From the NCBI GenBank assembly GCA_022560715.1, contig JADFSQ010000110.1, positions 1 through 6,672 of the forward strand: a DNA stretch of 6,672 nucleotides. The letters are read 5' to 3'. Shown one piece after another: positions 1-5,188 of this stretch. Positions within the stretch are counted from its first letter, which is position 1. The number at the start of each line of letters is the position of its first letter. The DNA is from Bacteroidota bacterium. Lineage in GTDB: Bacteria > Bacteroidota > Bacteroidia > Flavobacteriales > Flavobacteriaceae. A program made the position numbers and the translations under genes. The notes beneath the pieces are model-generated. The model was not told the DNA's origin. It saw nothing but the letters and a program-made list of their open reading frames with translations, and did no database searches.

Positions 1-308
1 AAAAGCCTTGAAGAAATCAAAAAAGATATAAAGAATATTATGAATTAGATAAAACCGAAAAGTATTTTCATTTTCACGAACCATTATCATATACTCTAAT
101 AAACCATGAAATTGCAAAGTATGATTGGGGAATTAACATTTTATCAGATTCAACAGGGCGCAAATGGACTAAAGATAGAATGAAGATAGCAATTGGGAAT
201 AAGTTATTTACTTATATAGAATCAGGACTACCAATCATTTATAGTGCTAGTTCATTATCTATTAAAGGTGTTGTTGAAAAATTCAAAATTGGCATTTCTA
301 TAAAAGAC
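1..308 (+). pseudogene. C-terminal fragment of a GT4-like glycosyltransferase, frameshifted and truncated at both ends
   Basis: This is probably a cell-surface polysaccharide glycosyltransferase that uses a nucleotide-sugar donor. Frame 1 reads KSLEEIKK from base 1. The reading then continues in frame 3 with RYKEYYELDKTEKYFHFHEP and on through YDWGINIL (about 120-143), NKLFTYIESGLPIIYSA (about 198-248) and VVEKFKIGI (about 270-296). An Asp-Trp-Gly-Ile strand, then an N-K-x-F-x-Y-x-E-x-G-L-P-I-I block, then a V-V-E-K-x-x-I-G-I block is the usual order in the C-terminal Rossmann domain of GT-B enzymes. The frames meet at an A6 tract (19-24), where one missing A explains the shift; frame 1 otherwise stops at 46-48 and frame 3 has a stop at 9-11. 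The 5' part lies outside the window. The 3' end runs into antisense pyrC sequence at about 290-311. The fold assignment is fairly safe; the sugar specificity is unknown. Confidence 0.66.
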
Positions 309-577
309 GTAATACCTCCTGCAACAGCAGCTTTAGATTCACTTTCAATAGTTGCTTTATGCGTAAGCCCTGGTTCTCTAAAATGAACTTGGTCGTCGAT
401 AACACCTGGAAATACATAGTTGTTTTCGGCATCAAAAACGTGCACATCTGCCGATTTTGCACTAATAGATTCTGCGATTTCTTTTATGTACTCATTTTCA
501 ATAAGAATATCACCATTAAAAATAGTACCTTCATTCACTATTTTAGCGTTTTTTATAAGTACAGTCTTGTTCTCCAT
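239..577 (-). CDS. pyrC: Dihydroorotase, N-terminal part only (native to about residue 96)
   Basis: Dihydroorotase cyclises N-carbamoyl-L-aspartate to dihydroorotate, the third step of pyrimidine synthesis in the cytoplasm. Residues 1-55 form the amidohydrolase N-terminal beta-sandwich part (LIKNAKIVNEGTIFNGDILI). The metal-site block PGVIDDQVHFREPGLTH follows at about 57-73, then KAAVAGGITSFIEMP at 82-96. The family is normally about 415-450 residues. Here the native sequence ends near 290, and the last 16 residues (ILNFSTT onward, stop at 239-241) are read from antisense glycosyltransferase DNA. The first His of the usual H-x-H pair is Gln (63) and the second is His65, a form I recall as common in Bacteroidota. 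The ATG at 575-577 directly abuts the TAA of the upstream GT2 gene. A GGAAG motif (585-589, minus strand) 7 bases before the ATG could serve as ribosome binding site, so the two genes are surely co-transcribed. Confidence 0.88.
   Translation of the reverse strand: MENKTVLIKNAKIVNEGTIFNGDILIENEYIKEIAESISAKSADVHVFDAENNYVFPGVIDDQVHFREPGLTHKATIESESKAAVAGGITSFIEMPILNFSTTPLIDNELAL
290..311. other. Joint between the glycosyltransferase piece and the flavobacterial core
   Basis: On the plus strand the glycosyltransferase reading stays plausible up to KIGISIKD (285-308). On the minus strand dihydroorotase is convincing from 577 down to SFIEMP, whose proline codon is 292-290. Family members continue with Asn-Thr after this proline, but here the reading becomes ILNFSTTPLI, which is the antisense of the glycosyltransferase. 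Roughly 20 bases can therefore be read sensibly as either gene, so the exact crossover cannot be placed more finely. Short shared sequence at the joint suits a microhomology-mediated chimera. Confidence 0.7.
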
Positions 578-1303
578 TTAATTTCTTCCGAATAAACTAT
601 TAAATTTCATTGAAATGACTCCAAAGACAGCTTCAGAAATTATGCTACCACTCATTTTTGATTCTCCTTTTGTTCTATCCGTAAAAACTACAGGAATCTC
701 AACAATTTTAAATTTCTTTAAATAGGCTTTAAATTTCATTTCTATTTGAAATGCATAACCAATAAATTCTATTTTATCAAGATTAATTTTCTCTAAAACA
801 TGTCGTTTATAACACACAAATCCAGCAGTTGTATCATGAATTTTCATTCCAGTAATAACACGCACATAAATGGAAGCTAAATACGATAAAAGCACTCTTC
901 CCATTGGCCAATTAACTACGTTTACTCCTTTAACATAACGAGACCCAATGGAGACGTCTGCACCCTCAAGATGACAAGCATTATATAATTTTACAAGGTC
1001 TTTAGGGTTATGCGAAAAATCGGCATCCATCTCGAAAATATAATTATACTCGTGCGACAAGCACCATTTAAACCCATGAATATACGCAGTGCCAAGTCCA
1101 GCTTTTTCAAGTCGTGTTTCCAAAAACAATCTGCTCTTAAATTGGTCTTGTAATTCTTTTACTTTAAGCGAAGTCAAATCGGGAGAATTATCGTCAACCA
1201 CAAGGATATCAAACGGTTTTTCTAAACCAAAAACAGCTCTAATAATATCTTCAATATTTTCAATTTCATTAAACGTTGGGATTATGACAATCGCATCTTT
1301 CAT
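578..1303 (-). CDS. GT2 family polyprenol-phosphate mannosyltransferase (DPM1-like)
   Basis: This enzyme is expected to move a sugar, typically mannose from GDP-mannose, onto a polyprenyl phosphate at the inner face of the cytoplasmic membrane, for use in glycan or glycoprotein assembly. The 241-residue protein shows the GT-A fold signatures in order: IIPTFNEIENI (7-17), the nucleotide-binding VVDDNSPDLT (35-44), the GLGTAYIHGF acceptor-side helix (69-78), the metal-binding EMDADFSHNP with Asp93 and Asp95 (91-100), GSRYVKG (120-126), GYAFQIEM (182-189) and FTDRTKGESKMS (207-218). Its length matches the single-domain DPM1 type without the C-terminal membrane domain. I start it at the ATG at 1301-1303; a TTG one codon earlier is in frame but unnecessary. 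It ends in TAA immediately before the pyrC ATG. This GT2-pyrC pairing is familiar from Flavobacteriaceae. Substrate specificity is inferred from the family. Confidence 0.9.
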   Translation of the reverse strand: MKDAIVIIPTFNEIENIEDIIRAVFGLEKPFDILVVDDNSPDLTSLKVKELQDQFKSRLFLETRLEKAGLGTAYIHGFKWCLSHEYNYIFEMDADFSHNPKDLVKLYNACHLEGADVSIGSRYVKGVNVVNWPMGRVLLSYLASIYVRVITGMKIHDTTAGFVCYKRHVLEKINLDKIEFIGYAFQIEMKFKAYLKKFKIVEIPVVFTDRTKGESKMSGSIISEAVFGVISMKFNSLFGRN

Positions 1304-1320
1304 CAAAAAAGTAATTTCGG

Positions 1321-1328
1321 CAAAAATA
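1321..1328 (-). promoter_or_regulatory. Possible -7 box TATTTTTG for the GT2-pyrC operon
   Basis: The minus strand reads TATTTTTG, an exact match to the Bacteroidota -7 consensus TAnnTTTG, 17 bases before the GT2 ATG. No TTTG or TTG is found at the usual distance upstream, and the implied leader would be under about 12 bases, so this is weak. The box touches the left edge of the inverted-repeat element, so that insertion would have removed any original -33 region. Confidence 0.25.
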
Positions 1329-1491
1329 ACACCAAATTAAGTTTATAATGTTGTGTTATATCGTTTATTTTTCACAATATTTTCACAAAAATATTTTACC
1401 GTAGCAAAGCTATGCTGAAATATTTTTTCTTCAATCTTGCAAAAAATAATTCAATATAATTTCACGTCATTATAAACTTAAGTTGGTGTAA
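1327..1491. mobile_element. MITE-like element with 21-bp terminal inverted repeats and TAA flanks
   Basis: The left arm (1330-1350, starting CACCAAATTAAG) is the reverse complement of the right arm (1468-1488, ending AAGTTGGTG) at 20 of 21 positions. The 159-bp unit is flanked on both sides by TAA in direct orientation (1327-1329 and 1489-1491), which would be a 3-bp target duplication. It has no coding potential, is AT-rich, and contains an internal hairpin (1389-1425) and two copies of TTTTCACAA (1369-1377, 1380-1388). It fills most of the divergent intergenic region between the GT2 and DUF4271 genes. Size, paired ends and flanking duplication are what a non-autonomous miniature element shows. 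The alternative is a large regulatory or REP-like stem-loop. Without genome copies the mobile reading stays an inference. Confidence 0.55.
1389..1425. repeat. Internal imperfect hairpin of the intergenic element
   Basis: Two 17-base arms (1389-1405 and 1409-1425) around an AAA loop share the core GTAGC/GCTA and the AAATATTT ends. As RNA the stem has one true mismatch and two G-U pairs. It is centred in the larger inverted repeat, giving a cruciform-like nested structure. No T-run follows the GC core closely enough to call a good terminator. Confidence 0.5.
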
Positions 1492-1540
1492 GTTATTTGC
1501 AGGATTAATTTTATAGATTATTCTTCATAATTTAGCGTTC

Positions 1541-2182
1541 ATGTTACGAGAAATAATATCTAACGAGTGGTTTACTGTTTTAATTGTTTTATGTGTTTGC
1601 ATTTTAGCTTTTGCAAAAGCTAGGTTTACTAATAGATTTAATGATTTTTTGTGGCTTATAGGGAACTCTAAATATTTAAAAATTTACTCCAGAGATCAAA
1701 AATTTATAGACCAGTTTGATGGGCTTTTGTTTTTAAATTTAATTATATCTTCAGCTTTATTCTATTTTATTTGGTATAATACTTTTATTGAACCTATAGC
1801 TTTCGATCTAATTCTTTTTTTCAAGTTCTTTATAGGTATTGGCTCATTAATTTTAATTAAAATACTTATCGAGCGTTTAATTGGAAGCCTTTTTGAAATA
1901 GATTCGTTAATAGATTCGTATGTTTTTCAAAAAACGAATTATAAAAACTATATTGGTTTAATGCTTTTGCCTATTAATATTCTATTAATATTTGCAGTAA
2001 ATCCTTCCAAAACGATACTTTATATCGTAATAGGGTTAATATTGGTTATAAATTTAGTTGGCTTGATAACATCTTTTAAAATACATCAAAAGTTAATTTT
2101 AAATAACTTGTTTTATTTTATTTTGTATCTTTGCGCTCTTGAAATTGCACCTTATATAATTTTGTATAAGGTTTTGAACTAA
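1541..2182 (+). CDS. DUF4271 family integral membrane protein
   Basis: This is a 213-residue protein of unknown biochemical role, located in the cytoplasmic membrane. Hydrophobic segments sit at about 10-25, 62-79, 88-110, 137-153, 159-179 and 189-209, so about six membrane spans, separated by short charged loops such as SRDQKFIDQFD (50-60) and EIDSLIDSYVFQKTNYKNY (119-137). The C-terminal block FYFILYLCALEIAPYIILYK (191-210), with Cys198, Glu201 and Pro204, is the hallmark I associate with DUF4271, a Bacteroidota-specific family. The gene lies 32 bp before hemD on the same strand; this pairing recurs in Flavobacteriaceae and suggests co-transcription, though not a proven link to haem. The ATG at 1541 fits the first membrane helix. 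A TTTG at 1496-1499 with TATTCTTC 19 bases later is only a weak promoter candidate. The family call rests on recalled motifs and context. Confidence 0.82.
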   Translation: MLREIISNEWFTVLIVLCVCILAFAKARFTNRFNDFLWLIGNSKYLKIYSRDQKFIDQFDGLLFLNLIISSALFYFIWYNTFIEPIAFDLILFFKFFIGIGSLILIKILIERLIGSLFEIDSLIDSYVFQKTNYKNYIGLMLLPINILLIFAVNPSKTILYIVIGLILVINLVGLITSFKIHQKLILNNLFYFILYLCALEIAPYIILYKVLN

Positions 2183-2214
2183 CCTTGACAAGAGGAAACA
2201 ACTAGTAGAGTTAT

Positions 2215-2967
2215 ATGAAAGTGAAAACAATATTGGTTTCTCAACCTGAACCTAAAATAGAAAACTCCCCGTATTTTGACCTTCAGAAAAAGCAAAAAGT
2301 AAAAATTGATTTTCGACCTTTTATACATGTCGAAGGTGTTGCATCTAAAGAAATACGATTGCAGAAAGTGGATTTAAATAATTATTCAGCAATAATACTT
2401 ACCAGTAGAAATGCTGTAGATCATTTTTTTAGAGTCGCTGAAGAAATGCGGTTTAAAGTTCCGGATGCTTTGAAGTATTTCTGCCAGTCTGAAGCGGTAG
2501 CATTTTATTTGCAAAAGTATGTAGTATACAGAAAACGTAAAATTTATGTTGGCAAACGTACTTTTAACGAACTTACTCCTTTAATAAAAAAATATAAAGA
2601 CGAAAGATTCTTATTGCCAAGTACAGACAAACTTAAACCGGAAGTCCCGAGTATTTTAAACGAACTTGGTATTAATTGGAAACGAGCAACTTTCTATAAA
2701 ACGGTAATTAGTGATTTATCCGATTTGGCTGATGTCTCTTATGATATTTTAGTGTTTTTCAGCCCTTCAGGAATAGATTCCTTATTTCATAATTTTCCAG
2801 ACTTTAAGCAAAACGATACACGTATAGCAGTTTTTGGAAACACGACAATTAAAGCTGTAGAAAGTAGAGGTTTGAGGGTGGATATTTCTGCTCCAACACC
2901 AGAAACTCCATCGATGACAATGGCTTTAGAAAAGTATATTGAAAAGGCAAATGCAAGAAAAAGATAG
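2215..2967 (+). CDS. hemD: Uroporphyrinogen-III synthase
   Basis: The enzyme closes hydroxymethylbilane to uroporphyrinogen III with inversion of ring D, in the cytoplasmic tetrapyrrole (haem/sirohaem) pathway. The 250-residue length is normal. The two-lobed HemD pattern is visible: ILVSQPEP at 6-13, YSAIILTSRNAVDHFF at 57-72, the crossover strand with KRATFYKT at 156-163, YDILVFFSPSGIDSLF at 176-191, FGNTTIKAVESRGL at 207-220 and the APTPETPSMTMALEKYI tail at 226-242. The S-P-S-G and G-x-T-T-x-x-A-x-x-x-G blocks are the most conserved in this otherwise divergent family. It follows DUF4271 by 32 bp and is closed by a strong hairpin just after the TAG, so it is the last gene of its unit. Ribosome binding sequence is weak, as usual in this phylum. 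Apart from the DUF4271 neighbour, no other haem gene is visible. Confidence 0.9.
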   Translation: MKVKTILVSQPEPKIENSPYFDLQKKQKVKIDFRPFIHVEGVASKEIRLQKVDLNNYSAIILTSRNAVDHFFRVAEEMRFKVPDALKYFCQSEAVAFYLQKYVVYRKRKIYVGKRTFNELTPLIKKYKDERFLLPSTDKLKPEVPSILNELGINWKRATFYKTVISDLSDLADVSYDILVFFSPSGIDSLFHNFPDFKQNDTRIAVFGNTTIKAVESRGLRVDISAPTPETPSMTMALEKYIEKANARKR

Positions 2968-2982
2968 AGAAACAGGTAAGTT

Positions 2983-3023
2983 ATAAAAAAGTGCGATTTA
3001 AAACTTAAATCGCACTTTTTTAT
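2983..3023. terminator. Bidirectional intrinsic terminator between hemD and pckA
   Basis: A perfect 19-bp stem (2983-3001 with 3005-3023) encloses an AAC loop. The centre AGTGCGATTTA carries the GC pairs, with an A-run on the left arm and a T-run on the right arm, so each strand reads hairpin plus U-tract. It starts 15 bases after the hemD stop and ends 26 bases before the pckA stop, which serves both convergent genes. Confidence 0.9.
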
Positions 3024-3049
3024 TTTGAACGTTTCCATCCAGATACTAT

Positions 3050-4666
3050 TTAGAATCCATAGCGTTGTGGACCTCCACGTCTAATTTCTTCACTTGCATA
3101 GGATTCGAATTTTTTGAAATTTTCACGAAACGCATTCGATAGTTTAAAGGCGGTTTTATAATATGCATCATCATCATTCCATGCAGTTTTTGGGCTTAAA
3201 ACTTCGGTAGGAACTCCAGGGCAAAATCTTGGTTGAGCAACACCAAAAACAGAGTGAATATGATAATCGTCGTAAGTATATAAATCCAAATCTCCATTTA
3301 ATACAGCACTAATCATGGCACGTGTGTACTTTAGCTTCATTCTGGTACCAACTCCATAAGCACCTCCAGTCCAACCAGTGTTTATCAGCCATACATTAAC
3401 TCCAGAGTCTTTCATTTTTTTGCTTAGCATTTCAGCGTATTTTGTTGGGTGTAAAGGCATAAAAGGTGCTCCAAAACACGCAGAAAAAGATGGTACAGGT
3501 TCCACAACTCCAGCTTCGGTTCCTGCAACTTTAGCAGTATAACCGGAAATAAAATGATAAGCAGCCTGACTGGGTGTTAGTTTAGAAATTGGAGGCAATA
3601 CTCCAAAAGCATCAGCAGTTAAAAAAAAGATGTTTTTAGGACTCTTTCCAATGGATGGTTTTTGAATATTGTCAATATGATAAATGGGGTAACTTACTCT
3701 TGTATTTTGAGTTATAGAAGTGTCTTCAAAATCCACAACACCATTACTATCCAAAATAACATTTTCTAAAATTGCTCCTTTTTTAATGGCATCGTATATT
3801 TCCGGTTCGTTTTCTCTTGTGAGATTTATAACTTTAGCATAACAGCCACCTTCAAAGTTAAACACAGTGTTTTCATTCGTCCATCCATGTTCATCATCAC
3901 CAATTAAACTTCGGTTTGGGTCTGTAGAAAGTGTTGTTTTTCCAGTTCCTGATAATCCGAAGAAGATTGCAGTATCTCCATCTTTGCCAATATTTGCACT
4001 ACAGTGCATTGGCAACGTATTTTTAAAAACAGGAAGTATAAAATTTAAAGCCGAAAAAATTCCTTTTTTAATTTCTCCAGTATATCCAGTTCCTCCAATT
4101 AAAGCAATTTTTCGGGTAAAATCTAAAATGGCAAAATTGTGTTGTCGCGTGCCATCTTGGTTTGGAATTGCCATAAAACCTGGAGCATTTACAATAAGCC
4201 ATTCTGGTTCAAAGGTTTCCAACTCCTCATCAGTTGGACGTAAAAACATATTGTAAGCAAACATATTGCTCCAAGGATGTTCGTTTATTACACGAATATT
4301 TGTTTTATAATTATAATTAGCACAAACATAGCTATCACGAACAAAAATTTCCTTGTTCGATAAATAATCAACGACTTTATCGTACAATTTTTGAAACGCA
4401 TCACTTTCAAACGGAATATTTATTTTACTCCACCAAACTTTGTCACTTGTTATACTATCTTTAACAATAAACCTATCCAGAGGTGAGCGTCCAGTAAATT
4501 CGCCTGTATTTACAGCCAATGCTCCAGATGAGGCTTCAACACCTTGCCCTTTTGCTATTGTTATGTCATGAAGATTGCTGGGGGATAATTGATAATTTAC
4601 TTTAGCGTTTTTAATACCATATTGTTCTAACGAAATTGATTTCGCAGTTTGGGTATCATTTACCAT
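3050..4666 (-). CDS. pckA: Phosphoenolpyruvate carboxykinase (ATP)
   Basis: The enzyme converts oxaloacetate and ATP to phosphoenolpyruvate, CO2 and ADP at the entry to gluconeogenesis; in some bacteria it runs in the carboxylating direction. All expected sites of the ATP-type family are present in the 538 residues: the oxaloacetate-binding TGRSPLDR (58-65, Arg60), YTGEIKK (195-201) with the active-site lysine, His221 in PMHCSANIG, the kinase-1a P-loop GLSGTGKTT (237-245), the metal-binding LIGDDEHGW with Asp257 and Asp258 (254-262), FEGGCYAK (271-278) and Arg323 in NTRVSYP. The length is typical (about 530-540). The N-terminus contains the expected SLEQYGIKNA block, which supports the ATG at 4664-4666. 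The gene is complete, has no frameshift, and is convergent with hemD across a terminator. A TAGTTTTG box lies 24 bases upstream, so it probably has its own promoter despite being 53 bp behind DUF423 on the same strand. Confidence 0.97.
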   Translation of the reverse strand: MVNDTQTAKSISLEQYGIKNAKVNYQLSPSNLHDITIAKGQGVEASSGALAVNTGEFTGRSPLDRFIVKDSITSDKVWWSKINIPFESDAFQKLYDKVVDYLSNKEIFVRDSYVCANYNYKTNIRVINEHPWSNMFAYNMFLRPTDEELETFEPEWLIVNAPGFMAIPNQDGTRQHNFAILDFTRKIALIGGTGYTGEIKKGIFSALNFILPVFKNTLPMHCSANIGKDGDTAIFFGLSGTGKTTLSTDPNRSLIGDDEHGWTNENTVFNFEGGCYAKVINLTRENEPEIYDAIKKGAILENVILDSNGVVDFEDTSITQNTRVSYPIYHIDNIQKPSIGKSPKNIFFLTADAFGVLPPISKLTPSQAAYHFISGYTAKVAGTEAGVVEPVPSFSACFGAPFMPLHPTKYAEMLSKKMKDSGVNVWLINTGWTGGAYGVGTRMKLKYTRAMISAVLNGDLDLYTYDDYHIHSVFGVAQPRFCPGVPTEVLSPKTAWNDDDAYYKTAFKLSNAFRENFKKFESYASEEIRRGGPQRYGF

Positions 4667-4690
4667 AATTATTCAATTAGAATTATTGTA

Positions 4691-4698
4691 CAAAACTA
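4691..4698 (-). promoter_or_regulatory. -7 box TAGTTTTG of the pckA promoter
   Basis: The minus strand carries TAGTTTTG, an exact TAnnTTTG match, 24 bases before the pckA ATG and within the 53-bp gap after DUF423. The implied leader is about 15-20 bases, a realistic length. A clear -33 TTTG is not seen at 19-21 bases upstream, where the sequence is AT-rich. Confidence 0.45.
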
Positions 4699-4719
4699 AA
4701 CATTATTTTAAAGATATCA

Positions 4720-5109
4720 TTATTTAGACTTCATTTTAATAAAGTTTATCAATAATAAAATCCATGAAGCTATTAGCAACAATCCGCCAATTGGAGTTAT
4801 AAATCCAAGAGTTTTAAAATCGAAACTTGTAAGGTTATTTGTAGCTAAACCATAGATTGAACCCGAAAAAAACACTACACCAAATACTATTAAATAGAAT
4901 ATTATCTTTTTAGTTTTTTGCTGAACTAATGTCGTGCTACCAACAAATAAAAGTACAAGTGCGTGATACATTTGGTAGCGTATTCCGGTTTCAAAAGTCT
5001 GTAGTGATTCAACTGAAATTAAAGTTTTTAAGCTATGCGCTCCAAAAGCTCCAAAAGCGATACTTAACAAGCCGAAAAGTGAAGCAACAACTAATATTGT
5101 TTTGTTCAT
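4720..5109 (-). CDS. DUF423 family (YgdD-like) small membrane protein
   Basis: This is a 129-residue cytoplasmic-membrane protein of the widespread DUF423 family, whose molecular function is not established. Four hydrophobic segments lie at about 4-23, 48-62, 68-88 and 103-123. Family landmarks are clear: LSIAFGAFGAHSLK (15-28) in the first helix and loop, the FETGIRYQMYHALVLL block (39-54), VVFFSGSIYGL (78-88) and FITPIGGLLLIASW (103-116). Length is standard for the family and the lysine-rich C-terminus (IKMKSK) is on the inside by the positive-inside rule. It lies 53 bp upstream of pckA on the same strand and is divergent from the saccharopine dehydrogenase gene. A TAATTTTG box 55 bases upstream is a reasonable promoter. 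I know of no functional link to pckA. Confidence 0.92.
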   Translation of the reverse strand: MNKTILVVASLFGLLSIAFGAFGAHSLKTLISVESLQTFETGIRYQMYHALVLLFVGSTTLVQQKTKKIIFYLIVFGVVFFSGSIYGLATNNLTSFDFKTLGFITPIGGLLLIASWILLLINFIKMKSK

Positions 5110-5164
5110 ATAAATTTATATTTTGAGTTTTTATAACAGTTACATTTTATTACATTCGTGGAAA

Positions 5165-5172
5165 CAAAATTA
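5165..5172 (-). promoter_or_regulatory. -7 box TAATTTTG of the DUF423 promoter
   Basis: The minus strand reads TAATTTTG, an exact TAnnTTTG match, 55 bases before the DUF423 ATG in the 79-bp divergent intergenic region. A degraded TTTCG sits 19 bases upstream, inside the first codons of the divergent gene. For that plus-strand gene the only candidate is TACATTCG (5151-5158), a 7-of-8 match, 30 bases before its ATG. Confidence 0.42.
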
Positions 5173-5188
5173 CACAACAAATCTCACT

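Noticed and set aside
180..386. A separate small plus-strand gene starting at ATG 180
   Set aside because: The same frame continues upstream as coherent glycosyltransferase sequence, and downstream of about 311 it is antisense pyrC.
1304..1306. TTG as the start of the GT2 gene
   Set aside because: An ATG follows immediately and gives the normal N-terminus just before the IIPTFNE motif, so the TTG is not needed.
2787..3038. Open minus-strand frame of 83 codons with a hydrophobic N-terminal segment
   Set aside because: It is antisense to the 3' end of hemD and to the terminator hairpin; the hydrophobic part comes from the reverse of Lys/Glu/Ala-rich hemD codons and matches no family.
3867..4256. 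Open plus-strand frame of 129 codons inside pckA
   Set aside because: It is wholly antisense to the most conserved part of pckA (P-loop and metal-binding region), so it is a codon-bias shadow.
5123..5188. Upstream in-frame start extending the saccharopine dehydrogenase by 22 residues
   Set aside because: The extension overlaps the divergent promoter region and is unlike the family, whose members begin with the dinucleotide-binding strand as at 5189.
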